The notes under the pieces: generated by a model | Told to the model about the DNA's origin: nothing | The model's database searches: none | What the model saw: the letters and a program-made list of their open reading frames with translations, nothing else | Translations under genes and position numbers: made by a program | In this document: in pieces, positions 18,995 to 27,883 of the stretch | How positions within the stretch are numbered: the first letter of the stretch is position 1 | Layout of the letters: every line of letters starts with the position of its first letter | Assembly (NCBI GenBank): GCA_016872675.1 | Contig: VGZG01000008.1 | Coordinates: 1 to 64,000, forward strand | Source of the DNA: Planctomycetota bacterium | Lineage (GTDB): Bacteria; Planctomycetota; UBA1135; UBA2386 | Reading direction: 5' to 3' | DNA length: 64,000 bases

Positions 18995-21529
18995 ATGCCT
19001 CGACCCCTTCGCACCGTCCCGTTCCTGGTCCTGCTGGCCGCCGTCGCCGGCCTGCGCCCCGTCGCCGCGCAGGACGCCTTCGCCAAGGAGGAGCAGGACC
19101 TGATCAAGGCCTGCGTCAGCACGCTGTCGAACTTCGCCAGCGTCGCCAAGTCGCAGAAGGTCGGTCAGCGCGCCAAGCAGGCCTACGACCTCGTGCTGCA
19201 GTACGACCCGAACCAGTCGGGAGCGCGCAGCGAACTGGGCTTCAAGAAGGAGAAGGACCAGTGGATCGCGCTGCCGCCCGAGAAGCGCAAGAAGTGGGTC
19301 GACAAGGCCAGCTACGAGGGCCGCTTCAAGGTCATGGACGAGTGGGCCAGGACCGCGGTCAAGCTCGGCGACCAGCACAAGAAGCTCGGCCTCAAGCTGA
19401 AGACCGCCGGCAACGCCGCGCGCGCCACGTACCACCTCGAGAAGGCGGTCTACTACAACCCGATGGACAAGGAGTCGAACCTTGCCCTCGGCTACCAGGA
19501 AGGCCCCGGCTTCTTCGGCACCGACGCGCAGATCGCGATGGCGGTGAAGATGAAGGAGATCGAGAAGCGCGCGGTCGAGCTGGCGCGCAAGCAATACCCG
19601 GTGACGCAGCTGCCCGAGTCCGGCATTCCCGAAGAACTCGTGGCGCTCCGCGACGCCGCGCCGGATTGGATGAAGAAGCCCAACTTCAACATCTTCGGCG
19701 CCAAGTCGGACAACTTCACCGTCTGGACGCGCGGCACGCAGGAGATGGCCGACAACGCCGTGCAGTGGGCCGAGCGCGCCGTCGAGTTCGGCGTCTACCT
19801 GCTCGGCGAGGACATGGCGAAGAAGCTGCAGTTCCGCGAGCGCGCGATCCGCAGCTACAGCTGGCACGCCTTCCTGGCGACCGAGCGCGAGCGCGAGGTG
19901 TTCCTGCAGGCCAACCCGGCGGTGCGCGGCGGCGGCGACGCGAAGGCGGCGATGCGCTTCGCCAACAACGCGTGGCGCAGCAAGACCGGCCCGGCGGTGC
20001 TGAAGGTCGGCGGCTCGCCGCGCTACATCCAGGACAGCCTCGTCGCGTACGTCGCGTTCGACGGCTTCCTCGCCGGCCGCAACGACGGCGTCGGCCAGGG
20101 CATCGTGCACGCGATCACTTGGTACATGAAGGCCACGTCGATCTCGCGCTGGGGCGCCCTGCCGGAGGGCACGCAGGGCGACGACGCGCTGGCGCTGCCG
20201 GAGGGCACCAACTGGTGGATGCGCACCGTGCGCGACCAGGCGATGTCCAACCAGGACTGGGCGCTCGGCCAGGTGCCGCGCGAGAAGCTGTCGCGCTTCC
20301 GCAACGACTGCCGCCTCAAGACCTGGAGCCTGATGACCTGGATGATGGCGGCCTATCCGACCAAGTGGCTCGAGTTCTTCCTGGCGCTGCCGGACGCCGA
20401 CAAGCAGGTGCCGACGCTCGAGCAGATCGAGGAGATCGTCGTCAAGGTGTTCGGCAAGTCGAGCGAGGCGATCGACGCCGAGTGGCGCGAGTGGGCCCGC
20501 GGCGACTCCGGCGTGGCGTTCGGCACCGGCTACGGCCCGCCGCTGCTGCCCGATCGGCCGAGCAAGGAGGAACTCGCCGCCCTCGACCGGATCAACCAGG
20601 TGCGCGGCCAGGCGATCGGCTTCGTGTTCCCCGTGTCCGGCAACATGACCGAGGGCAAGTTCGTGCCGCTGACCGAGTGCGAGATGGACGCCGAGACGTC
20701 GATCGGCACCGACCTGCACGCCAAGTACGTGATGAATCACCGCGAACTGGCCGACAAGGACGGCCCGGACATCCACGAGGAGGACCCGGCGCACGAGGAC
20801 TTCTCGCGCCGCGGCCAGCAGGCCGGCAGCGGCAACATCGTGACGGTGAAGGGCCAGCGCGGCGCCGAGTTCGCGCGCGACTCGGTCGACGGCTGGATCG
20901 GCACGCCGTACCACCGCTTCCCGATGCTGCGCCACAACATCAAGCGCCTGGGCTACGCGTACCTGACGGACACGGACTTCTCGGTCGGCGTGCTCGACAT
21001 GGGCTCGATGGAGGAGCCGTACGACCCGGCGACGAGCCCGAACTGGGTGGTCTGGCCGCCGCACAACCACGTCGGCGTGCCGACGGCGTTCCCGTCGTTC
21101 GAGAACCCCAACCCGCTCGAGGACCTGCCCGAGGGCCAGAACGACGTGCGCGCCTGCGGCTACACGATCAGCGTGCAGTTCAGCAACGAGATGCAGAAGG
21201 GCCTCGGTGAGGCGACGATCTCGCTGTGGGAGGCCAACAAGGGCGGCAAGCAGCCGGCGAAGAACTACTGCGCCAAGGGCCAGGAGGACTTCAACGCGTG
21301 GATGGCGCGCGGCAAGAAGGAAGTGCCGTGCCACGTCCACACGCCCAACGTCCCGCTCAACAAGAAGCAGGACCGCCGCGACGTGCTGTTCGCGCTGCCC
21401 AAGGAGCACCTCGACCCCAACAAGCACTACCAGGTTCGCTGCCTGCTGCAGGTCGGCACGGCCGACCCGCTGTGGTTCTTCTGGGAGTTCACCACCGGGT
21501 CGTCCGGCCGCGACCTCAAGCTGAAGTGA
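18995..21529 (+). CDS. Secreted CAP/SCP-domain protein
   Basis: 844 residues; signal peptide ends near RPVAAQ. A Lys/Glu-rich N-terminal region (residues 27-190) holds TPR-like helical segments (GQRAKQAYDLVLQYDPNQSG, AARATYHLEKAVYYNPMDK). The middle (200-500) is unrecognised. From about 525 it has a CAP-like region: LAALDRINQVRGQ, then ETSIGTDLHAKYVMNH, HEEDPAHEDFSRRGQQAGSG, SVDGWIGTPYHRFPMLRHN and KRLGYAY, which follow the order of CAP/PR-1 domains with a His/Glu-containing pocket. A C-terminal beta domain ends in WFFWEFTTG. The protein encoded at 62504 is related in the region before and through the CAP domain. Role unknown; CAP proteins act in the periplasm or outside. Confidence 0.7.
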   Translation: MPRPLRTVPFLVLLAAVAGLRPVAAQDAFAKEEQDLIKACVSTLSNFASVAKSQKVGQRAKQAYDLVLQYDPNQSGARSELGFKKEKDQWIALPPEKRKKWVDKASYEGRFKVMDEWARTAVKLGDQHKKLGLKLKTAGNAARATYHLEKAVYYNPMDKESNLALGYQEGPGFFGTDAQIAMAVKMKEIEKRAVELARKQYPVTQLPESGIPEELVALRDAAPDWMKKPNFNIFGAKSDNFTVWTRGTQEMADNAVQWAERAVEFGVYLLGEDMAKKLQFRERAIRSYSWHAFLATEREREVFLQANPAVRGGGDAKAAMRFANNAWRSKTGPAVLKVGGSPRYIQDSLVAYVAFDGFLAGRNDGVGQGIVHAITWYMKATSISRWGALPEGTQGDDALALPEGTNWWMRTVRDQAMSNQDWALGQVPREKLSRFRNDCRLKTWSLMTWMMAAYPTKWLEFFLALPDADKQVPTLEQIEEIVVKVFGKSSEAIDAEWREWARGDSGVAFGTGYGPPLLPDRPSKEELAALDRINQVRGQAIGFVFPVSGNMTEGKFVPLTECEMDAETSIGTDLHAKYVMNHRELADKDGPDIHEEDPAHEDFSRRGQQAGSGNIVTVKGQRGAEFARDSVDGWIGTPYHRFPMLRHNIKRLGYAYLTDTDFSVGVLDMGSMEEPYDPATSPNWVVWPPHNHVGVPTAFPSFENPNPLEDLPEGQNDVRACGYTISVQFSNEMQKGLGEATISLWEANKGGKQPAKNYCAKGQEDFNAWMARGKKEVPCHVHTPNVPLNKKQDRRDVLFALPKEHLDPNKHYQVRCLLQVGTADPLWFFWEFTTGSSGRDLKLK

Positions 21530-21649
21530 TGCGGTAGGGCTGATGCGGACCGCCGGTCGCCGCCCGCCCGCGCTTGCATCGCAGGCAGGAGGGCTCCACG
21601 ATCGCCGCCTTCCCAACCGCGGCCCGGACCGGGTCGCCCCAACCGATCC

Positions 21650-22570
21650 ATGAGCAAGCGCGTCGACGAGATCCTCAGCTGGTACGAGTCCGACAACCCC
21701 GGCGTCCTGAAGAACCTGCGCTGGATGATGGACACCGGCGCCCTGGCGGGCACCGGCAAGTTCGTCATCCTGCCGGTCGACCAGGGCTTCGAGCACGGCC
21801 CGGCGCGGTCGTTCGCCAAGAACCCGGCCGGCTACGACCCGCACTACCACTTCGAACTCGCGATCGATTCGGGCTGCAACGCCTACGCCGCGCCGCTGGG
21901 CTTCCTCGAGGCCGGCGCGCGCAAGTACGCGGGTCGCATCCCGCTGATCCTCAAGCTCAACAACAGCGACTCGCTGTTCGGCCCGAAGGATCCCAAGCCC
22001 GCCGTCACCGGCTCGGTCAAGGACGCGCTGCGCCTGGGCTGCGCCGCCATCGGCTTCACGATCTACCCGGGCAGCAGCCAGCGCGACGCCATGTACATGG
22101 AGTTGCGCAAGATCAGCGAGGAGGCGAAGGAAGCCGGCCTCGCGGTCGTCGTCTGGAGCTACCCGCGCGGCACCGCGCTGAGCAAGACGGGCGAGACGGC
22201 GATCGACGTCGCCGCGTACGCCGCGCAGATCGCCGCCCAGCTCGGCGCGCACATCATCAAGGTGAAGCCGCCGACCGAGGCCCTCGAGCAGGAGGCCGCC
22301 AAGAAGGTCTACGAGAGCGAGAAGATCGCCATCGGCTCGCTGGCCGAGCGCACCCGCCACGTCGTGCAGGCCGCGTTCGGCGGCCGCCGCATCGTCATCT
22401 TCTCGGGCGGCGAGGCGAAGGGCACCGACGAGGTCCTGGCCGAGATCAAGGGCCTCGCCGACGGCGGCGCCTTCGGCTCGATCATGGGCCGCAACGCCTT
22501 CCAGCGCCCGAAGGCCGACGCGCTGAAGCTGCTGAAGAGCGTGCAGGACATCTACCGCGCGGCAAAGTGA
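21650..22570 (+). CDS. fbaB: Class I fructose-bisphosphate aldolase (FbaB/DhnA type)
   Basis: 306 residues. Catalyses reversible cleavage of fructose 1,6-bisphosphate to DHAP and glyceraldehyde 3-phosphate by a Schiff base. Family motifs: KFVILPVDQGFEHGP (about residue 43), PLILKLNNSDSL, AAIGFTIYPGSS, the Schiff-base lysine in HIIKVKPP (about residue 203), and the phosphate-binding end FSGGEAKG plus GGAFGSIMGRN. It is the archaeal/DhnA-type, distinct from the class II enzyme. Cytosolic and complete. The neighbours are unrelated secreted-protein genes, so it looks monocistronic. Confidence 0.93.
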   Translation: MSKRVDEILSWYESDNPGVLKNLRWMMDTGALAGTGKFVILPVDQGFEHGPARSFAKNPAGYDPHYHFELAIDSGCNAYAAPLGFLEAGARKYAGRIPLILKLNNSDSLFGPKDPKPAVTGSVKDALRLGCAAIGFTIYPGSSQRDAMYMELRKISEEAKEAGLAVVVWSYPRGTALSKTGETAIDVAAYAAQIAAQLGAHIIKVKPPTEALEQEAAKKVYESEKIAIGSLAERTRHVVQAAFGGRRIVIFSGGEAKGTDEVLAEIKGLADGGAFGSIMGRNAFQRPKADALKLLKSVQDIYRAAK

Positions 22571-22636
22571 CGCGCCGATGCCGCCGCGTCGCCGCCGGCG
22601 AAGCGGCGCGCATGCGACGGCGGTAGGATGCGCGGC

Positions 22637-23917
22637 ATGTCGTTCCGCCGCGCCCTGCCGCCGTTCCTGTTGTTGTGCGTCGCTGCCGCGCAAAGCGCTG
22701 CGCCCGTTGCTCCGGCCATCGCCGCGAGCGGGCCGCTGGCGCTGCGCGGCCGCGTCGAGACGCACGCCGGGCTGACCGTGCTGCGCACGTGGGGGAGCCC
22801 CGAAGAGCGCGGCTACGCGCACGGCCGGTTGCTCGCCGAGCGCATCGCCGCAGCCGCGCTGCCGGAGTTCGCGGCGCGCTTCGGCCGCAAGCAGCCGCTG
22901 CTGCAGCAGGCGCGCGCGATGCTGCCGCGTCTGATCGAGCTGCCCGACGACGCCCAGCGCGAGCTGGCGGCGCTGTGGCGGGGCGTCGTCGACAGCAAGG
23001 TCGCGCTGCGCATGGACGCCCTCGAGCGCGACTTCGACTTCACCGACCTGCAGATCGTCACCGCGCTCGACGTCTTCGGCATGATGGGCTGCAGCAGCTT
23101 CACCGTCTGGGGCGAGCAGGCGGTCGGCGGCGGCGTGCTGACGGCGCGCAACTTCGACTGGCCGTTCACCGGCGCGCACATGCTCGACCAGACCATCGTG
23201 CACGTAACGCACCTGGAGAACGGCCGCGCGGTCGCCGCCGTGGCTTGGCCCGGCTACCTCGGCGCCGTCACCGGCGTCAGCAGCGATGGCGCGATGGCGT
23301 CGCTGCACGTCGGCTCGGCCAAGGTCACGCTGTCGCCGCAGCCGTCGTCGTGGCCGTCGGCGATCGCCACGCGCGCGATCCTGGCGCACGGCGTCGGCGA
23401 GCCGGCGGCGACCTTCGCCAAGGCCGCCGAACTGCTCGGCTACACCAGCCCGCCGGCCGGCTTCATGACGCACCTGACGCTGCCCGTCGCGCCCAAGGAC
23501 GGGCCGCCGACGCGCGTCTTCGAGACGGACGCGAGGTCGGCGGTCGCGCACGAGCACGGTGGCGGGCCGCTGGTGCTGACCAACCACTTCCGCACCCGCG
23601 CCGACGGCCGCAAGGCCAGCGGCGACAGCGTCGGCCGCGCGAAGGAACTGGCGACTGGCATCGCCGGCTGCATCGACGCCGGCGACCGCAAGGTCGACGT
23701 CGCCGAGGCGTGGACGATGCTGCAGTCGGTCGAGCGCGGCGGCAGCCACGCCTTCGGCACGCTGCACGCGCTGGTCTTCCGGCACGAGCCGTGGGTCTTC
23801 GAGCTGCGCGTCGGCGCGCTGCAGGACGGCAAGGTCGTCGCGGCGCCGTCGAGCGAACGGCGCCACGCGCTGACGCGGGCGCAGCTGTTCGCCGACGGCG
23901 AGACGCTGCCGAAGTAG
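22637..23917 (+). CDS. Secreted C45-family Ntn-hydrolase (acyltransferase-like)
   Basis: 426 residues from ATG 22637, chosen because TAGGA lies eight bases upstream; ATG 22628 is an alternative three codons earlier. Signal peptide ends near AAQSAAP. Cys at GCSSFTVW (about residue 152) is the nucleophile of the C45 family (acyl-CoA:6-aminopenicillanate acyltransferase type), followed by VLTARNFDWP, the characteristic RN(x)D motif. SSDGAMASL and LTNHF fit the oxyanion region and core strands. In the known enzymes an autocleavage before the Cys yields the active protein. The upstream GSPEERGYAHG motif is also typical. Substrate is unknown. Confidence 0.85.
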   Translation: MSFRRALPPFLLLCVAAAQSAAPVAPAIAASGPLALRGRVETHAGLTVLRTWGSPEERGYAHGRLLAERIAAAALPEFAARFGRKQPLLQQARAMLPRLIELPDDAQRELAALWRGVVDSKVALRMDALERDFDFTDLQIVTALDVFGMMGCSSFTVWGEQAVGGGVLTARNFDWPFTGAHMLDQTIVHVTHLENGRAVAAVAWPGYLGAVTGVSSDGAMASLHVGSAKVTLSPQPSSWPSAIATRAILAHGVGEPAATFAKAAELLGYTSPPAGFMTHLTLPVAPKDGPPTRVFETDARSAVAHEHGGGPLVLTNHFRTRADGRKASGDSVGRAKELATGIAGCIDAGDRKVDVAEAWTMLQSVERGGSHAFGTLHALVFRHEPWVFELRVGALQDGKVVAAPSSERRHALTRAQLFADGETLPK

Positions 23918-24043
23918 CGGCGCAGCGGCGATGGCCGCGTTGGAGCCTCCGGCGCCATCGGAGGGTCGCAGCGCGGGATTTCGCGATTCCTCGCCTGCGC
24001 AAGCGGGCTACCCTTCTGCGCCTTTCCGCTCGTCCGTGCCTGC

Positions 24044-26491
24044 ATGAATTCATTGTCGGAACGCAAGGTGCCGTGGGGGATGTTCCTCGGCATCGCCGTG
24101 TTGTCGGCGTCGCTGCTCGCCTTCCAGGTGCTGTTGACGCGTCTGTGCGCGCTGCGCCTCGCCTTCCACTTCAGCTTCCTGATCATCAGCAACAGTCTGC
24201 TTGGCATCGGCGCGTCGGGCTCGGCGCTGACCCTGCTGGAGAGGCGCTGGCGCAAGCATCCAGAAGCCTGGATCCTGGGCGCGACGGCGCTGTACGTGCT
24301 GAGCCTCGGCGCGACGTGGCAGTTCGCGCGCGCGATGCCGATGCCGGAGGCGCTGACCTTCGGCCTGTCCGGCGCCGAGGGCGCGCAGTTCCTGCAGTTC
24401 GCCGCGTTCAACCTCGGCATCACGGTGCCGTTCTTCTTCGGCGGCGCCGCCGTCGGCCTGATCCTGTCGGCGTACGCGCACCGCGTGCACGCGGTCTACG
24501 CCAGCGACCTGCTCGGCGCCGGCGCCGGCTGCCTCTTGTGCCCGGTCCTGCTCTGGCCGTTCGGCGCCGGCGGCTGCCTGTGCGCCGTCGCCGCGCTGGG
24601 CGTCGTGGCCTGCGCGTCGGTCGCGCCGGCGCGGGTCCGGCGGCTCGCCGCCGCCGTCGCGGTCGCCGCGACGATCGGCCTGCTCGCCTGGATGCCGTCG
24701 TTCGACGGCATCTTCCCGGTGCCGGGCAAGAAGTTCCTGCAGGTGACGCAGCAGCAGCGCCTCGACCTCGACAGCCCGCACCAGTTCTCGCGCTGGAGCG
24801 CCAACAGCCGCATCGACGTCATCCAGAGCCCGCTGCCCAACTGGTACGCCTACGGCGTCGGCAAGAACGACCTCGCTGCGGTGCTCGACCCGGCGAACCG
24901 CGAGAAGCTCGGCGCGCAGAAGTGGATCATGCAGGACGGCGACGCCGGCACGTTCGTGTCGGACTACACGCACGCGGCGATGGGGCGCGCGTACCTGCTG
25001 CGCACCGTCTACGCGCTGTCGGCCAAGGTGAAGGAAGGCAGCAAGCCGCGCGTGTTCGTCATCGGCGTCGGCGGCGGCCCGGACATCTGGGCGCACAAGC
25101 TCGCCGGCGCGTCGTACGTCAAGGGCATCGAGCTCAACCGCGGCGTGCTCGAGGTGCACGAGACCATCGCGGCGGAGTTCAGCAAGGGCCTGCGCGAGGA
25201 CCCCAACGTCGAGTTGGTGTGCGACGAGGGCCGCTCGGCGCTGATGCGCGAGACCGACCGCTACGACATCATCCAGATGACCGGCATCGACACGTGGACG
25301 TCGCTCGCGTCGGGCGCCTACGTGCTGGCCGAGAACTACCTCTACACCGTTGAGGCGGTGCGGCAGATGTACAGCCGGCTGCAGGATGGCGGCATCCTGC
25401 AGATCACGCGCATGGGCGCCAACATGGAGAAGCTGCGCCTGCTCGCCAATGTGCATCAGGCGTTCGCCGACATGGGCGTCGGCGACATCGCGCCGTCGGT
25501 CGCGGTGGTCAACTCGCCGGTCGACGGCCTGACGTCCGTGTTGGTCAAGCGCGGCGCCTTCGCCGAGGCCGAGGTCGCGCGGCTCGAGGCCTTCCTGGCC
25601 GTGACCGGGCACGAGAAGGAGTACCTGCCGCTGCGGCCGTCGTCGGGCAGCATCGTCGAGCGCTTCGTCGGCGAGAAGGACAAGGCGGCGTTCATCCGCG
25701 ACTTCCCGCGGCGCATCACGCCGACCACCGACGACCAGCCGTACTTCTTCAACTTCACGCGCTGGGACACGCCGACCGACGAGCAGAAGAAGCTGCTCGC
25801 CGAGGCCACCGAGGTCTCGCAGGGCAACCCGCTGTTCCTCTGGGGGCAGCTGGCCTTCTCGACCATCGTCGCGACGCTGCTGATCGTGCTGCCCTTGGCG
25901 TTCCGCCGCGGCGAGGGCAAGGGCCGCCACGTCGGCCGCTTCCTCGTCTACTTCGCCGGCATCGGCGTCGGCTTCATCTTCTTGGAGATCGCGATGATCC
26001 AGAAGCTGACGCTGCTGCTCGGCCAGCCGCTGTACTCGATCGTCGTCACGCTGCTGGCGATCCTCGTGTTCACCGGCGTCGGCAGCTGGCTGTCGGCGCG
26101 CTGGCTGCGCGGCGGCGTCGCGCGGGCGCGCATGATCCCGCTCGGCATCGCGGCGGTGACCGTCGCCATCGTGCTGTTTGGCACCGATCTCACCGACGCG
26201 GCGATCGGCGCCAGCCTGCCGGTGCGCGCCATGGTCGCCGCCGGCATGGTCGTGCCGCTGGCGTTGCTGCTCGGCATGCCGTTCGCGCACGGCGTCACGT
26301 TGGTGCAGCGCAGCAGCCCGGCCTTCGTGCCCTGGGCGTGGGCAGTCAACGGCTCGGCCACGGTCGTCGGCTCGGTGGTGACCGTCATCGTGTCGATGAA
26401 CTTCGGCTTCCACGCTGTGCTGCTGGTCGCCGTCGCGATCTACGCGGTCGCGTTCCTGGCGGTCGACAAGCTGGCGCGCGCACCGGACTGA
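24044..26491 (+). CDS. Membrane-bound spermidine-synthase-like protein
   Basis: 815 residues. About seven N-terminal transmembrane helices (residues 10-225) include MFLGIAVLSASLLAFQVLL with the LLTRL signature seen in membrane spermidine-synthase-like proteins. A central soluble SAM-type Rossmann domain follows (VFVIGVGGGPD at about 340, then KGIELNRGVLE, ELVCDEGRSAL, IIQMTGIDTW). A further five to six helices close the protein (FSTIVATLLIVLPLAF onwards). The Asp-rich aminopropyltransferase active site is not complete, so methyltransferase or structural use is as likely as polyamine synthesis. Such proteins are common in Planctomycetes and deltaproteobacteria. Confidence 0.8.
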   Translation: MNSLSERKVPWGMFLGIAVLSASLLAFQVLLTRLCALRLAFHFSFLIISNSLLGIGASGSALTLLERRWRKHPEAWILGATALYVLSLGATWQFARAMPMPEALTFGLSGAEGAQFLQFAAFNLGITVPFFFGGAAVGLILSAYAHRVHAVYASDLLGAGAGCLLCPVLLWPFGAGGCLCAVAALGVVACASVAPARVRRLAAAVAVAATIGLLAWMPSFDGIFPVPGKKFLQVTQQQRLDLDSPHQFSRWSANSRIDVIQSPLPNWYAYGVGKNDLAAVLDPANREKLGAQKWIMQDGDAGTFVSDYTHAAMGRAYLLRTVYALSAKVKEGSKPRVFVIGVGGGPDIWAHKLAGASYVKGIELNRGVLEVHETIAAEFSKGLREDPNVELVCDEGRSALMRETDRYDIIQMTGIDTWTSLASGAYVLAENYLYTVEAVRQMYSRLQDGGILQITRMGANMEKLRLLANVHQAFADMGVGDIAPSVAVVNSPVDGLTSVLVKRGAFAEAEVARLEAFLAVTGHEKEYLPLRPSSGSIVERFVGEKDKAAFIRDFPRRITPTTDDQPYFFNFTRWDTPTDEQKKLLAEATEVSQGNPLFLWGQLAFSTIVATLLIVLPLAFRRGEGKGRHVGRFLVYFAGIGVGFIFLEIAMIQKLTLLLGQPLYSIVVTLLAILVFTGVGSWLSARWLRGGVARARMIPLGIAAVTVAIVLFGTDLTDAAIGASLPVRAMVAAGMVVPLALLLGMPFAHGVTLVQRSSPAFVPWAWAVNGSATVVGSVVTVIVSMNFGFHAVLLVAVAIYAVAFLAVDKLARAPD

Positions 26492-26526
26492 CCGCGCGGA
26501 CGCCCGACTGCTTTGGTGGGGCGGCC

Positions 26527-26813
26527 ATGCGCCGGGCCGCCGTCGTCGCGCTCGTCCTCACCGCCTGGCTGCCACCGGCTCGCTGCTGCGTGGCCAGGCG
26601 CCGTCGGGCGACAAGACGTTCGAGAAGAAGTTGGCGCCGGTCACGCTCCACTATCCGGTCCTCTACGACGAGATGCCGCTGCCGCCGACCGAGCAGGTGA
26701 CGATCGCGAAGTTCCTGCGCAAGGCTCAGACCGAGGAATTGCAGCGCCTCGACGAGCGCGGAAGGCCGGCGCGCCGACAGTTCGGTCAAGACGTGGCGGT
26801 TTCCTCCCGCTAG
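26527..26813 (+). pseudogene. Small secreted protein gene with a frameshift
   Basis: ATG 26527 opens a signal-peptide-like start (AAVVALVLTA). After about 13 codons that frame turns into an Arg-rich run, while the -1 frame continues sensibly from about 26565 as LAATGSLLRGQAPSGDKTFE, then LHYPVLYDEMPLPP and FLRKAQTEELQRLDERG, ending at 26813. Joining the two parts gives a plausible protein of about 95 residues. A one-base change near 26562-26570 (a sequencing error or real mutation) would explain this. No homologue is recognised. It precedes the membrane-protein gene at 26829 by about 15 bp. Confidence 0.5.
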
Positions 26814-26828
26814 CCTCTACGCCCGCCA

Positions 26829-27692
26829 ATGGTGATGCGCAGCAACCCCGATCCGTCCCGCGGCCTTGGCTGGGATGTCTTCCTGGCCGGCTTCGTGCCG
26901 GGCCTGATGCAGTTCCACCTCGGGCAGAAGTCGCGCGCCATCCTGGCCCTGGTCAGTTGCCTTGCCCTCTTTTTCGCCGGCTGGGTGATGGTCGGCGAAC
27001 GCCTGTTCTACTGGGCGCTGGTCACGCCCGACGAGTCGGGCTCGCCGGCGCTGCGCTTCGCCGCCCGCTACGGCTTGCTGTTGACGCTGCCCGAGTTGCT
27101 CAACCTGCCTGGCAACGCGATCGGCGCGCTGCTGGCCTGGGATGGTTCGCCGTCCGGCGAACGGTTGTGGCGCCTGCCGCGCGCGATGGAGCACCTCGGC
27201 GGCTTCCTGACCGCCGCGTCGGGCATGCTGGCGGCGTTCTGGTCGGCCGCAGGCCACTGGGACCTGCGCCGGCGCCGCGACGGCGGCGACGACGCGCCCG
27301 CGCCGATCGCCAACCCCGCGCTTTGCGCCGGCCTGTCGTGGCTCGTGCCCGGCCTCGGCCACGCCCGCGCCGGCCAAAAGGACAAGGGCCTGCTGCTCGG
27401 CGCCGCCGTGCTCGCCGTGTTCGCGCTCGGCCTGCTGGTCTCGCACGGCCACGCCTGCGACCGCGCCACCGCCTCGGTGTGGTGGATCGGCCAGAACCTC
27501 TGCGGCGGCGGCTCGTTGTTCGCCGCACTGATCACCGGCCCGTTGCACATGGAATCAGCGCCCGAGCACCTGTCGCTCGGCGTGGTGCTCTGCACGGTGA
27601 GTGGCCTGATGAACCTCGTCGTCATGGTCGACGCATTCAGCGTCGCCGAGCGCTCGGTGTTTCCGGTCAAGTTGTCGGAGGCGACCTCGTGA
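26829..27692 (+). CDS. Polytopic membrane protein with duplicated VPGL segment (DUF6677-like)
   Basis: 287 residues with about six transmembrane helices. Two similar units are visible: LAGFVPGLMQFHLGQKSRAILAL near residue 18 and LSWLVPGLGHARAGQKDKGLLLG near 170. The repeated 'VPGL-(Q/G)-H-x-G-Q-K-x-(R)' motif is like DUF6677/TM2-type proteins from Planctomycetes, which are small membrane proteins of unknown role. The internal duplication makes this longer than the usual single-unit form. Start at 26829 with ATG 26835 as an alternative. The next gene overlaps its stop in GTGA. Confidence 0.65.
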   Translation: MVMRSNPDPSRGLGWDVFLAGFVPGLMQFHLGQKSRAILALVSCLALFFAGWVMVGERLFYWALVTPDESGSPALRFAARYGLLLTLPELLNLPGNAIGALLAWDGSPSGERLWRLPRAMEHLGGFLTAASGMLAAFWSAAGHWDLRRRRDGGDDAPAPIANPALCAGLSWLVPGLGHARAGQKDKGLLLGAAVLAVFALGLLVSHGHACDRATASVWWIGQNLCGGGSLFAALITGPLHMESAPEHLSLGVVLCTVSGLMNLVVMVDAFSVAERSVFPVKLSEATS

Positions 27693-27883
27693 GCCTGCTG
27701 TTCCGCTGCGCGGTCTACGCGATCGTGCTCTTCCTCGTCGCCATCGTCGTCGTCGGCCAGCGCCATGCGACTGCCAAGGACACGCTGCGCGCGGCGCTGC
27801 CACGCACCGGCCGCTGGACCCTGTGGTCGGCAGCTCTGGTCGGCGTGATGTTCGCGCTCGAGGCGGCGTTCATCGGCTGGTGA
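27689..27883 (+). CDS. Small membrane protein
   Basis: 64 residues from GTG 27689, overlapping the previous stop, and so translationally coupled to the DUF6677-like gene. Two hydrophobic helices (AVYAIVLFLVAIVVVG and LWSAALVGVMFALEAAF) flank a short Lys/Arg loop, with no signal peptide. Likely works with the upstream membrane protein. The last 14 bases overlap the 3' end of dprA on the other strand. Confidence 0.7.
   Translation: MSLLFRCAVYAIVLFLVAIVVVGQRHATAKDTLRAALPRTGRWTLWSAALVGVMFALEAAFIGW

Noticed and set aside
18857-23866. Open minus-strand frame of more than 1600 codons across the CAP-domain, aldolase and C45 genes
   Set aside because: Arg/Ala/His-rich, no domains, and lies opposite three well-supported plus-strand genes. 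High GC removes stop codons in the shadow frames.
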